Shown here in pieces: positions 7,594-16,334 of a DNA stretch of 56,028 nt. The DNA comes from Sphingobacteriales bacterium TSM_CSM (GTDB lineage Bacteria > Bacteroidota > Bacteroidia > Chitinophagales > UBA2359): NCBI GenBank assembly GCA_002212725.1, contig MTCR01000080.1, positions 1 through 56,028 on the forward strand, in the 5' to 3' direction. The notes beneath the pieces are model-generated. The model ran no database searches. It was not told where the DNA came from and saw only the letters and a program-made list of their open reading frames with translations. Position numbers and translations under genes: made by a program. How positions within the stretch are numbered: the first letter of the stretch is position 1; each line of letters opens with the position of its first letter.

Positions 7594-7988
7594 TTGATTA
7601 AATTGTCAATTAGCATAACGCCCAACAATGGTTTAACGCAAGGTTGGAATAAGATTGGGAATAATTTGCAAATAAATAGCTAAATTATTTTTGTAAAAAA
7701 TGTTGCTTGTTAAACTCCCCCTTTCCGGTGGGAGGCTTGTTCCCCCCGATTACTGGCCCGCTGCCCGGTTTCATTTTCACCCTTCGTTGCATGATTAATG
7801 ACCAATATAGCGGCAAAGAAATTTAAACATAGCTTAACAGCCTTTAAATAAAGGGTCAGAGGGCTTTTGTTATTTCAACCCTTGCGTTGTTTTACACAGA
7901 ACAGGCACAAAATACAAAATTTCTTTTTTGTTTACCAGTTGCGCTGTGTTCTGGCGCAGCAATTTACCCCAATTTTGCAGTGCCCGGG
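7594..7988. other. Intergenic region with an integron-core-like motif
   Basis: About 395 bp without a supported gene. On the minus strand it contains GTTGGGC (7626 to 7620) followed by GTTATGC just before the orphan gene's start, and a GTTTAAC (7715 to 7709) that fits the complementary core pattern RYYYAAC. A short CTCCC/GGGAG stem lies near 7716-7734. Nothing else was recognised. Confidence 0.4.
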
Positions 7989-9203
7989 TTACACTTGTCG
8001 GGGCATGCGCACTTTTATAACAAGCGAAGAAGCAACGGTTAGAGCGCCAATAAGCAAAATGGCATACTCAATTCCCAGCAAATCGGCGGTAATGCCCGAA
8101 ATTACAGCGCCAAAGGCATACCCCAAATCACGCCAGAGCCTGAAGGTGCCAATACTTTCGGCTCTTTGTTGCGGGTTTGTTGCTGCTGCAATGGCAGCCA
8201 AAAAGGTAGGATAAACCAGAGCGGTTCCAATGCCCAATACGGCGGCAATTGTTGCCAGCAAGGTAAAACTTGTAAGGTATGGAATAAGCAAAATGGCTAT
8301 GCCCTGCAACAACATACCCCAAAACAACATGCTTTTTTTTGAAAAATGGTCAGACATTTTACCGGTAAACAACTGCCCAATACCCCAAACGGCCGGGTAA
8401 ATGGCCGTTATAATGCCGGTTTCTCCGGTGTTGTATTGTAAGGAGTTGTTCAGCAAAATGGGCAAAAGACCCCAAATCATGCCATCGTTCAGGTTGTTTA
8501 CCAATCCTGCCTGCGTTACGGTGCTCAGGGTTTTGTTTGTAAAGGTTGTTTCAACAAACACATTGCGCAGGTTTTCTATGGTATTGCCGGCGCTTTCTTT
8601 ATGCACAAATTTGCGGGTATCTTTAACCCATAGCAAGGTTAATAAAAAACCGGCAACTGAAATAACAATGCCAAGATAGAACGGGTAAGGAGTTATGCCA
8701 TACTTATTGGCCACAAAACCCGATAAAAATGCCATTACTCCCACTGCAAAATACCCGGCAAACTCGTTCAGTCCCATGGCAAAGCCACGGTCTTTTTCTC
8801 CGGTGAGGTCAATTTTCATTACCACGGTACTGCTCCAGGTTAGCCCCTGGCTTATGCCCAACAGCACGTTGGCGCCAATTACCCAGCCCCAGGTTTTGGC
8901 ATAAATGAGCATAAACGGTATAGGCATGGCAAGCAGCCAGCCAAACAGCAGCAGGTTGCGGCGTCCAAACCGGTTGGCAAGTTTGCCGGTATAATAGTTG
9001 GCAATGGCTTTGGTTATTCCAAAGGCGGTAATAAAAGAAAGAATGGCGGTTTTGGAGGCTATGCCAAAAGAAGCTTCGGCAAATTTCGGAAAAATGGTGC
9101 GCTCCAAGCCCACCATGCCGCCCACAAAAGCATTTACAATTACCAGCAGGGTAAATTGTTTCCAGTTTTCTTTAAGCCCCAGTTGTACATCTTTGGGTTG
9201 CAT
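7989..9203 (-). CDS. MFS transporter
   Basis: 404-residue major facilitator superfamily permease in the inner membrane with about 12 hydrophobic segments. It shows the MFS loop motif between helices 2 and 3 (ANRFGRRNLLL) and its echo in the second half (GKMSDHFSKKSML). The substrate cannot be told from sequence; the family exports drugs or moves small metabolites by proton exchange. The ATG at 9203 (MQPKDVQLG) was chosen over one 27 codons upstream because MFS proteins start shortly before helix 1 and the extra residues look non-native. It lies downstream of the tricorn protease gene on the same strand, 98 bp away, and may be co-transcribed. Confidence 0.92.
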   Translation of the reverse strand: MQPKDVQLGLKENWKQFTLLVIVNAFVGGMVGLERTIFPKFAEASFGIASKTAILSFITAFGITKAIANYYTGKLANRFGRRNLLLFGWLLAMPIPFMLIYAKTWGWVIGANVLLGISQGLTWSSTVVMKIDLTGEKDRGFAMGLNEFAGYFAVGVMAFLSGFVANKYGITPYPFYLGIVISVAGFLLTLLWVKDTRKFVHKESAGNTIENLRNVFVETTFTNKTLSTVTQAGLVNNLNDGMIWGLLPILLNNSLQYNTGETGIITAIYPAVWGIGQLFTGKMSDHFSKKSMLFWGMLLQGIAILLIPYLTSFTLLATIAAVLGIGTALVYPTFLAAIAAATNPQQRAESIGTFRLWRDLGYAFGAVISGITADLLGIEYAILLIGALTVASSLVIKVRMPRQV

Positions 9204-9301
9204 GGCTGTAATATTGGGTCGTTGGCATGTTTCCAAAATGCGGTAAAGGGCAATTTTGGGCAGCAAATGCACCGGCAAATACACATTTGGGGCGCCGGGG
9301 T

Positions 9302-12300
9302 TTACCAGGGCAGCGACAAATCGGGTTTGCTGTTAAAATCGGGCTTCATGGGCGGGTTGGTTTTCAGTTCGGCCAACACTTCGGCAATGGCGCGGTCGAG
9401 TTGCGGGTCAATATTGCGTGCATAGTCTTGCGGGGCAATATCCACTTCAATATCGGGCACTGCGCCATAATTTTCTATGCGCCAGCCAACATCTTTAAAC
9501 CAGAAAGAAAATTCGGGTTGGGTGGTATAAGCGCCGTCCACCAGGCTGTTTCGGGGCCAAATGCCAATTACGCCGCCCCAGGTTCTCATGCCTATAAGTT
9601 TACCCAATTTAAACATTTTAAAAGAATGGCTGAAAATATCGCCGTCTGAGCCGGCCTGTTCATTGGTAACAGCCACAATAGGTCCTGCGGGCGATGCCTG
9701 CGGGTAGGGTTCGTAGCCCACCCACCGGGTAAGGTCATAGCCTATGCGTTTTCGGGCCAATTTTTCCAGCAGCAATTGCGATACATGGCCGCCGCCGTTA
9801 AACCGCACGTCAACAATCAGTCCGTCGCGGTCATACTCTGCCAGAAAGTAGCGGTGAAACTCGCCATAGCCGTTTGGTCCCATATCGGGGATATGCACGT
9901 AGCCAATTTTGCCGCCGGAGGCTTCGTGCACATATTTGCGGTTGTTTTCCACCCATTCGCGGTAGCGCAGGTCTTCTTCGCCGGTTACGGTTTTTACCGT
10001 TACATTGCGCACATTGCTGCCATCGTGGTTGGCCACGGTAAGTTGCACTTCGCAGTTGGTATAATTTACCAGCAGTTTATTGGGCGGTTCGGTTTGGCTA
10101 AGTCGTTGTCCGTTAATGGCCAACAGCAGCATATTTTCGGCAATGTTTACACCCGGGCGCAGCAGGGGAGGGGGTGCATGTGGTGTCCAGGGGTCGCCGC
10201 CTACAATATGCACAAACCGGTAGGCATTATGTTCGGGGGCAAATTCCATATCGGCGCCCAAAAAGCCCACAAAGTAAGGCGGTCGGGGTTTATAGTCGCC
10301 GCCCATTTCGTAGGCGTGCGAGGTGCCCAACTCGCCGTGCAGTTCCCATATAATATCCGACACTTCGCCGCGGGTATTGGCGCGTTCAATAAGCGGGTAG
10401 TACAGGGCAAACACCTTTTGCCAGTCAATATTGCTCATGTTGGGGGTCCAGAAAAACTCCTGTTGCAGGCGCCATGCTTCGCGAAACATTTGCGCCCATT
10501 CTGCCGGCGGTTCAACAGATAGTTTAATGCGGCCAAGGTTAATCCAGCCGCTTTTGCGGTTGGTTTCTTCCTGCGGTTTGTTGTTGCAACTGTCAATATC
10601 GGTGCTTATCACCCTAAGTGCGCCCTGAACATGATATACCATTGCCTTGCCGTCGGCTGCTAGGCGGAAAGAGCCTATGCCCTGTGCAAACAGGTTTTCT
10701 TCGTTGCGTTCCAGGTTATAAGATAACAGAATACCTTTTGGGTTTTGTTCGCGGTACCGGGCGCCTTCCACGTCGTAGGCGGTGTAAAAAATTTTGTCTT
10801 TGCACACGCCAATTTGCCGGTAATCGCCTTCGGTAACGGGCAGGGGTACAATCCGGTTTTCAATGCCGTCCAGGTCAATGGTAATTTTGGGTCGCGGTTT
10901 TTCTTCGGGTTTTTCGGCGTTGTCTTTTTCCTGCTGTTCCAGTTCGCGGTGGTGGTGGTGAATATGTTTTTCTTCGTCTTCATCTATGCTTTTAGGCATG
11001 GGCACAAAAGGCGAGGGAATATCTTTGCGCAGGGTAATGAGGTAAGGCAACATACCCTTTGGGAAGTTAAGGTCGAAATGGAGGTTGTCGTAAACGGGGT
11101 TAAAAATCCGTGCCGACAGGAAGAGGATATATTTGCCGTTTGGGTGAAAAACGGGGTCAAAATCGAACAGTACCGGTTGGGTAATTTGGTGGGTTTCGCC
11201 GGTTTCGAAGCTGTAAAGTTTGATGGCCGATGTTTGTTTGGTAACCGGAAAGGCGTAGGTAAGCCAATTGCCATCGGGTGCCCAGCTAAAAGGCAACCCG
11301 AAGGGCGTACCTGCTTCGGCGCGGTCAATAACGGCTTTGTCGCCGGTTTCAAGGTTTACCCAAATAAGTTCTTGCCGGTGGTTGGTAAGCACAATTTCAT
11401 CTTTGCAGGGCGAAACTTCCATGGCATACGGAATGCCGATATCAACCTGTTCAAAATGTTTAATTTGTTCACCGGTATCGGTTCTTATCACGCAAAGGCG
11501 GTAGTTGCCGCTTTGGTCGGTAGCGGCAACAATACGTTTGCTGTCGTTCAGCCATCGGCTCAATTTGTAGCGGGTGTTTCCGGTCCGGTCGCCTAATTGT
11601 GTCATAGCGCCTTCCCAGTTGCCAAAGGTAAATATTTTACCTCTGCTTGTAAGGGTAAGGTGGCTGCCTGCGGGGTTCAGGTCGTAGCTTTCCAGAAATC
11701 GGCCGGCGGCTGCAAACCGGCGGTTTCGCTGCACCCTTGGCGAGAAGTAATGCAGGGCAATTTTTTTAACGGTATTGGTTTTAAGGTTGAGTTTAAACAA
11801 ATCGGCGCCGGCGTGGTAAACTATATGCGTGCCGTCTGTTTGTGCATTTCGGGCATAAAAATCTTTGTGGTGGGTATGTTGCTGGAAATCGGAGCCATTG
11901 GGCAGGCAGGAGCAGATGTTGCCAACGCCGGTATGGTCAACAATAAAATAAATTCGGTTGCCAATATACAAGGGGCAGTTGTAGTTGCCGGTAACGGGTT
12001 GGAGTTTGGTAAATTGTCCGGTTCCTTTTTCATCAACCCATAAAACGCCGGCGGTTCCGCCGCGGTAGCGTTTCCAGTAAGAGGCATCGCGGGTGTTTCG
12101 GCCAATTACCACGCCGCCTTGCCCGTTAAAGCTCAGGCTTCGGGCGGGGCCGTATTGGGTAAGCCGTTGGGGCAGTCCGCCGTCAATATCAACTTCGTAG
12201 AGGGCGGTGGCATGCCGGGCGGGTTGTCCGTAGGTACTGGCAAAGGTAATTTTGTTGCCGTTCCAGCCGCACAAAAGGCAGGTGCTGCCAAAATAGGTTA

Positions 12301-12553
12301 GCCTTTTGGCTGTACCGCCGGTGGCAGGCATTACATATACTTCGGCGGGCCCTTCTTCGGTGCCTATAAAGGCAATCCAATTTCCATCGGGCGAAAAACA
12401 GGGTTGCGATATTGCACCAAGGTTGGCTGTAAGGCGGTGAGCCGGTCCGCCTTTGAGGGAGGTAAGCCAGAGGTCATCTTCCGAAACAAACACCAGATTA
12501 TCTTCAAAAACAGACGGAAAGCGGTAATAGCCATGCTGTGCCTGCAAACTCAT
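9302..12553 (-). CDS. Tricorn-type S41 protease
   Basis: 1083 residues, matching the roughly 1070-residue tricorn protease, which degrades oligopeptides left by larger proteases. Layout as in the family: N-terminal beta-propeller made of TolB-like repeats (GGPAHRLT, FSPDGNWIAFIGTEEG, LPQRLTQYG), a second propeller, a His/Glu-rich linker near 505-545, a PDZ domain, then the S41 catalytic core. The catalytic residues are visible: Ser745-His746 in GTSHAYE and nucleophile Ser969 in AGSDGDIFSHSF, almost the same numbering as archaeal tricorn. There is no evident signal peptide, so it is probably cytoplasmic, although some bacterial relatives are exported. A TATCTTTG -7 element lies 40 nt upstream. 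The MFS gene follows. Confidence 0.95.
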   Translation of the reverse strand: MSLQAQHGYYRFPSVFEDNLVFVSEDDLWLTSLKGGPAHRLTANLGAISQPCFSPDGNWIAFIGTEEGPAEVYVMPATGGTAKRLTYFGSTCLLCGWNGNKITFASTYGQPARHATALYEVDIDGGLPQRLTQYGPARSLSFNGQGGVVIGRNTRDASYWKRYRGGTAGVLWVDEKGTGQFTKLQPVTGNYNCPLYIGNRIYFIVDHTGVGNICSCLPNGSDFQQHTHHKDFYARNAQTDGTHIVYHAGADLFKLNLKTNTVKKIALHYFSPRVQRNRRFAAAGRFLESYDLNPAGSHLTLTSRGKIFTFGNWEGAMTQLGDRTGNTRYKLSRWLNDSKRIVAATDQSGNYRLCVIRTDTGEQIKHFEQVDIGIPYAMEVSPCKDEIVLTNHRQELIWVNLETGDKAVIDRAEAGTPFGLPFSWAPDGNWLTYAFPVTKQTSAIKLYSFETGETHQITQPVLFDFDPVFHPNGKYILFLSARIFNPVYDNLHFDLNFPKGMLPYLITLRKDIPSPFVPMPKSIDEDEEKHIHHHHRELEQQEKDNAEKPEEKPRPKITIDLDGIENRIVPLPVTEGDYRQIGVCKDKIFYTAYDVEGARYREQNPKGILLSYNLERNEENLFAQGIGSFRLAADGKAMVYHVQGALRVISTDIDSCNNKPQEETNRKSGWINLGRIKLSVEPPAEWAQMFREAWRLQQEFFWTPNMSNIDWQKVFALYYPLIERANTRGEVSDIIWELHGELGTSHAYEMGGDYKPRPPYFVGFLGADMEFAPEHNAYRFVHIVGGDPWTPHAPPPLLRPGVNIAENMLLLAINGQRLSQTEPPNKLLVNYTNCEVQLTVANHDGSNVRNVTVKTVTGEEDLRYREWVENNRKYVHEASGGKIGYVHIPDMGPNGYGEFHRYFLAEYDRDGLIVDVRFNGGGHVSQLLLEKLARKRIGYDLTRWVGYEPYPQASPAGPIVAVTNEQAGSDGDIFSHSFKMFKLGKLIGMRTWGGVIGIWPRNSLVDGAYTTQPEFSFWFKDVGWRIENYGAVPDIEVDIAPQDYARNIDPQLDRAIAEVLAELKTNPPMKPDFNSKPDLSLPW

Positions 12554-12592
12554 TAGCAGTAAAAATTATTGATTATTGATTACAAATGGCTG

Positions 12593-12600
12593 CAAAGATA
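12593..12600 (-). promoter_or_regulatory. -7 element for the tricorn gene
   Basis: On the minus strand the sequence reads TATCTTTG, matching TAnnTTTG, about 40 nt before the ATG at 12553. No TTG was found at the standard -33 distance. Confidence 0.45.
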
Positions 12601-12641
12601 ATAATATTAGGCAAGGTTGCAGGCTACGGGCAAAATCTTTA

Positions 12642-13043
12642 TTACCTTTTGCCTTTAAATTCTATGTCGGTTTGCTGAAAATTGCCGGCATCTGTGCCCG
12701 AGTAGTTGAAAATTTGAATAACGAGGCTGTCTGTTTGGGTATTAAAGCCGGCATAGTAAGAAGAAGTAGTGCCTTCAAACATATAGTATTGGTGGTCGTT
12801 GTTAACCTCAAAACTGTTTTGCCCTATGGTAACCAGGTTGTTATTCATGGTTACGGTTATGGTATCGGCATAGGTGGTATCGGTGCTGCCGCTGCCGGTA
12901 TCGGGGTTGTTCCAGGTTTGCCATTGTTGTGTGGTTCCGGCATATACGCCGCTTACATCATCGGTTTTTTCTTTTTTACAGTTGGCAAGCAGTACAATGG
13001 CGGCAAACAAATACAGCAGGCACAGGAATTGGTATTTTTTCAT
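12642..13043 (-). CDS. Small hypothetical lipoprotein
   Basis: 133 residues with an N-terminal lipoprotein signal: MKKYQF, a hydrophobic stretch, then the lipobox LLANC with Cys22 as the lipidation site, followed by Lys/Glu residues. The mature part is Thr-, Ser- and Asn-rich and probably beta-stranded (TITVTMNNNLVTIGQNSFEV), like small lipocalin-like lipoproteins of Bacteroidota. No specific family was recognised. Single gene between the BT_3928-like gene and the tricorn gene, all on the minus strand. Likely outer-membrane or periplasmic; function unknown. Confidence 0.75.
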   Translation of the reverse strand: MKKYQFLCLLYLFAAIVLLANCKKEKTDDVSGVYAGTTQQWQTWNNPDTGSGSTDTTYADTITVTMNNNLVTIGQNSFEVNNDHQYYMFEGTTSSYYAGFNTQTDSLVIQIFNYSGTDAGNFQQTDIEFKGKR

Positions 13044-13116
13044 GGCAATGAAGATTGGTTGATTTTATTATTTTGGCGAAAGGTAAAAAAGTTTGGTGAA
13101 ACAGGCGGTGTGGAGG

Positions 13117-14268
13117 TTAGCTTTCCTGGCGTTCTATAAAGCCATATTTACTGATTAGTTTTTCGGGCGGGGGCAGGTTATTGTAGTGCCATTTGTTGAT
13201 AATTACCCCGTTTTTTAGCAGCAACAGCCCCGGGTTGCTGGTAATCATGGTTTTCAGTACGGTGGCATCGGCGGTGCAAAACTCATACTCGGCGCCGCTT
13301 ATAATTTTAAACCGGGCAATTTGTTTTGGTGTAGAGGCGGTAAGGCAGCGAAATTGGTAGCCATTGGTTTTGCAAAATTCATACAGGCGGTTAATTTGTT
13401 GTTGCATTTTGAGATTGGAATGTGAAACATCGGCTGCCACAAGCAGAAAATTAAAGGAGGTATCGGTTAATATATCAAGGGTAATATCGTTTTCATCTTC
13501 GGTTTTTACCATAAAATCGGTAATGGGTGGCTGGTAGCCTTGTTTCACCATTTTATTTTCCATGTATTGGTAAGTCCAGTTAAGGGTATCGCGCCATGGG
13601 TAATTGTCTTCGGTAAATTCATTCACCAGTCCGGTTTGGTTATTGCGGTAATACAACACGGTGGCATATTCAAATTGGGGGGCATCTTCCGGTATGCTCA
13701 TGCTTTGCAGTATGTTTATGCCGGTTTTATAGGGTCTGAAATCAATAAGCGGCAGGTTTAGCGAGCCATATACGCCTGCCGCCGTGCAGGCCAACCCCGA
13801 AAGGAACATGGCTGTTGAATTGCGGTCTGCGTTAAACTCGTATTTGTTTCGGGAAGTGTAATAACCCGAAAGCAGCACCGATGCAAACAATACCCACAGC
13901 CGTGCATACAGGTTGCTCAAAGCGCTGCCGGTTTCAAAAATATCGCCAAAACAAACACAAGCATGTACTACCTCGTAATGCCAGGCATAATAAGCCGTTG
14001 CCGATGCCATGGCAGCCAACAGCAAAGCGCCTAATGCCGCCGTGCGCAGTTTTACCCTAAGCAATAAACCCGCCCCGCAAGAGGCACAGGCCGCACAAAA
14101 AATGAGCGCTGCCGGCAACGACAGCAACTCAAACTCATCTATGTGGAACACCTTAAAGTATTCGGCAATTTTATACGAAAACCCTACGGCATCCATGCCC
14201 CGTATAAAACCAAAGGCACACAGGGCAAAACCGGTAAACCATCTGCAAACTGCCAGTAGATACTTCAT
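13117..14268 (-). CDS. BT_3928-family protein: DoxX/MauE-like membrane domain with thioredoxin-like C-terminus
   Basis: 383 residues. The N-terminal half has about five hydrophobic helices (roughly 5-25, 49-70, 77-95, 121-137, 152-170) in DoxX/MauE style, with cysteines in the membrane region (CAACASCG, HACVCFGD). The C-terminal half (about 190-383) resembles a thioredoxin fold (FNFLLVAADVSHSN at the first strand and helix, LLLLKNGVIINKW near the end) but lacks a CxxC. Bacteroidota carry such proteins as the BT_3928 family; a role in quinone- or disulfide-linked redox balance is suspected, not shown. Solitary on the minus strand between TerC and a small lipoprotein. Confidence 0.85.
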   Translation of the reverse strand: MKYLLAVCRWFTGFALCAFGFIRGMDAVGFSYKIAEYFKVFHIDEFELLSLPAALIFCAACASCGAGLLLRVKLRTAALGALLLAAMASATAYYAWHYEVVHACVCFGDIFETGSALSNLYARLWVLFASVLLSGYYTSRNKYEFNADRNSTAMFLSGLACTAAGVYGSLNLPLIDFRPYKTGINILQSMSIPEDAPQFEYATVLYYRNNQTGLVNEFTEDNYPWRDTLNWTYQYMENKMVKQGYQPPITDFMVKTEDENDITLDILTDTSFNFLLVAADVSHSNLKMQQQINRLYEFCKTNGYQFRCLTASTPKQIARFKIISGAEYEFCTADATVLKTMITSNPGLLLLKNGVIINKWHYNNLPPPEKLISKYGFIERQES

Positions 14269-14401
14269 AATAGCCGCAAATTACCCCCAATATTAGCACA
14301 AAAACACCAAACCTGCAATAGCCGCACACACAGGCAGCAAAATGTTGCCATGCAGCCACCTGTAGCCAATGCTTGCAGCAGCAATATTGCAAAAACAAAA
14401 T

Positions 14402-14420
14402 AAAAAACCGGGCAGCGGTT
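14402..14420 (-). terminator. Putative rho-independent terminator of terC
   Basis: Read on the minus strand, AACCG, a 5-nt loop and CGGTT are followed by a T-rich run (TTTTATTTTG). The stem begins at the terC stop codon. Short stem, moderate confidence. Confidence 0.45.
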
Positions 14421-15160
14421 TACTGGTTAAGGTGTACCGGCTTATCTGCCGATTTTTTTACCCGCATGTTCAGCATTTCTACACCCAATGAGAAGAACAT
14501 GGCAAAGTAAATATACCCTTTGGGCACATGCTGATGGAAACCTTCGGCCAGCAACATAACCCCTATGAGCAACAGAAATGACAATGCCAGCATTTTTACC
14601 GACGGGTGGCGCTCAATAAAAGCGCTGATTTTATTAACAAATACCAGCATGATGATCATGGAAATAACAACGGCAATTATCATTATCTCCACGTGCTTTA
14701 CCAAACCTACGGCGGTTAAAATAGAGTCGAAAGAAAAAACCATGTCCAGCAGCAGTATTTGTACAACCACCGCCCCAAACCCTTTAATTTGTTTGGCTTC
14801 CTGCGAAAAATCCACTCCTTCCAGTTTATGGTGAATTTCGGTAGTGGCTTTATAGAGCAGAAAAAGACCGCCGGCAATTAAAATAATATCGCGCCAGCTA
14901 AGGTCAAACTCCATTCCAAAATTGTGAAAAGACAGCACGGGTTGGGTTAGCCCTACTATCCAGCTAATGCCCAACAGCAGCAAAATTCTGAAACCCAGCG
15001 CCAGCACTAAACCCAGCCTTCGGGCTTTTTCCTGCTCTCCGGCAGGCAGCCGCCCCGAAACTATTGACAAAAACACCAGATTATCTATACCCAACACCAC
15101 TTCCATAAGGGTAAGGGTAAGCAAACTAATCCACACATCGGGTTGTAAGAACATTTCCAT
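14420..15160 (-). CDS. TerC-family integral membrane protein
   Basis: 246-residue inner-membrane protein with about seven hydrophobic helices. It shows the TerC signatures: acidic residues inside helices in EVVLGIDNLVFLS (Glu20, Asp26, Asn27) and in LLLDMVFSFDSILTAVG (Asp139, Asp145), which line a proposed metal path. TerC proteins are linked to tellurite resistance and to manganese or calcium export, in some bacteria to metal loading of exoenzymes; the substrate here is not determined. The start (ATG at 15160) fits the family. Divergent from the orphan membrane gene at 15234, 73 bp away. Confidence 0.93.
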   Translation of the reverse strand: MEMFLQPDVWISLLTLTLMEVVLGIDNLVFLSIVSGRLPAGEQEKARRLGLVLALGFRILLLLGISWIVGLTQPVLSFHNFGMEFDLSWRDIILIAGGLFLLYKATTEIHHKLEGVDFSQEAKQIKGFGAVVVQILLLDMVFSFDSILTAVGLVKHVEIMIIAVVISMIIMLVFVNKISAFIERHPSVKMLALSFLLLIGVMLLAEGFHQHVPKGYIYFAMFFSLGVEMLNMRVKKSADKPVHLNQ

Positions 15161-15233
15161 ATTTAACTTGTACCAATTTTAATTTAAGGATAACCGCTTA
15201 ACGCAACTTGTTGTTTCTCTGAACAAATAAATT

Positions 15234-16277
15234 ATGCCCGATAATTCAGTTTTTTGTAAAAAATTCCGAAATTTGACGCAAAGTTATAAAACGCTTATAA
15301 TGGGAGTTTATACCGAAGTAATAATTATTTGCCTGATGGGCATTTTGGGCGGGTTTGCTTACAGTTTGCAAACAGGAATCCTGACTTTGCCCCACCGCGA
15401 CAGTAAAAACAGCCTGAATTTGGGTTTTTTGGCTAACTGTATTTTTGGCATTGTCGGCGCTGTTGTTATTTTTCTTATTGTGCCCGGTGATTTTGATTTC
15501 AGCAGCCCTCAAAAGTCCGATTTTATAAAATCAGTGGCAACAGCCCTTATTGGCGGCTGGGGTGGTCTGACGCTGATAGAAAAGGTGTTCTCTTCGCAGT
15601 TTACAGAACTGGAGAAAAAACTCAAGGAAAAAGAGGAACAGGAAAAAACCGATGTAAAAGTATTGGAAACAGCCAATCAATACCTAAACAGTTCTTCCTC
15701 TGTGCAAATGCCCGAACGCGATTTGCAGGAACTGATAAAAACGGCTTCGCCGGCGGTAAAGGCCACCATTTTAAATGAAGCACAACGGCTGAGAAGCGAA
15801 AACTGGAACAACAACAAACCCAAAATGGAGCGAACCATACCGGTTTTTGAGGCTATTTCCGAAGCGCCCCCTACCGAAGAAAAAAACCATCAGGTATTTG
15901 GACAACTGGGTTTTGCCCTTAAAGACAAATCCATACCCGATTACCGGGCTGCCAAGGAAAACCTCGACAAAGCCATAGAACTGCGCAACAACGCCAATGA
16001 AAACGGCTTTGCGTGGTACGAGTTTAACCGCGCCATCTGCAACATTCATTTAGACAACAATTTTAAACGCCAAACCACCGCCGAACCCAACCTGCACCAA
16101 CAAATAACCGCCGACCTTCGCATTGCCTTTTCCGATAACCTGCTGCTGGAACGGCTGGAAAAAAATGCCAGTCTTTCGGGCGGAGATGCCGATATATTGA
16201 CCATTAAACAATGGCTCGATGTAAATAAAGTAAAAGGCGAATTGGTTGGTATCGGCTGGCTCGATGCCGCCGTCTGA
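15234..16277 (+). CDS. Orphan membrane protein with coiled coil and helical repeat tail
   Basis: 347 residues from the first ATG; an alternative ATG at 15300 would remove 22 hydrophilic residues and place the first membrane helix near the N-terminus. Three hydrophobic segments occupy the first third (VIIICLMGILGGFAY, FLANCIFGIVGAVVIFLIV, TALIGGWGGLTLIEKVF). Then comes a charged coiled coil (ELEKKLKEKEEQEK) and a helical region with TPR-like character (YRAAKENLDKAIELRNNANENGFAWYEFNRAIC) probably facing the cytoplasm. No family recognised; a scaffold or sensor is possible. It is followed by the secreted paralog pair in the same direction. Confidence 0.75.
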   Translation: MPDNSVFCKKFRNLTQSYKTLIMGVYTEVIIICLMGILGGFAYSLQTGILTLPHRDSKNSLNLGFLANCIFGIVGAVVIFLIVPGDFDFSSPQKSDFIKSVATALIGGWGGLTLIEKVFSSQFTELEKKLKEKEEQEKTDVKVLETANQYLNSSSSVQMPERDLQELIKTASPAVKATILNEAQRLRSENWNNNKPKMERTIPVFEAISEAPPTEEKNHQVFGQLGFALKDKSIPDYRAAKENLDKAIELRNNANENGFAWYEFNRAICNIHLDNNFKRQTTAEPNLHQQITADLRIAFSDNLLLERLEKNASLSGGDADILTIKQWLDVNKVKGELVGIGWLDAAV

Positions 16278-16281
16278 AACT

Positions 16282-16313
16282 GCCTGAACAGGCCCACCAA
16301 ACGGGCAATTTTT
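16282..16313 (+). terminator. Weak hairpin cluster after the orphan membrane gene
   Basis: GCCTG/CAGGC (16282-16293) and GCCC/GGGC (16292-16306) stems are followed by AATTTTT. A possible terminator between the orphan gene and the first paralog. Confidence 0.3.
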
Positions 16314-16334
16314 AAACTTTTAACCATTTTGCCC

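Noticed and set aside
9776..11596. Long plus-strand reading frames (248 and 283 codons) opposite the tricorn gene
   Set aside because: They have no recognisable domains and lie entirely within the well-supported minus-strand protease gene; they are by-products of its codon use.
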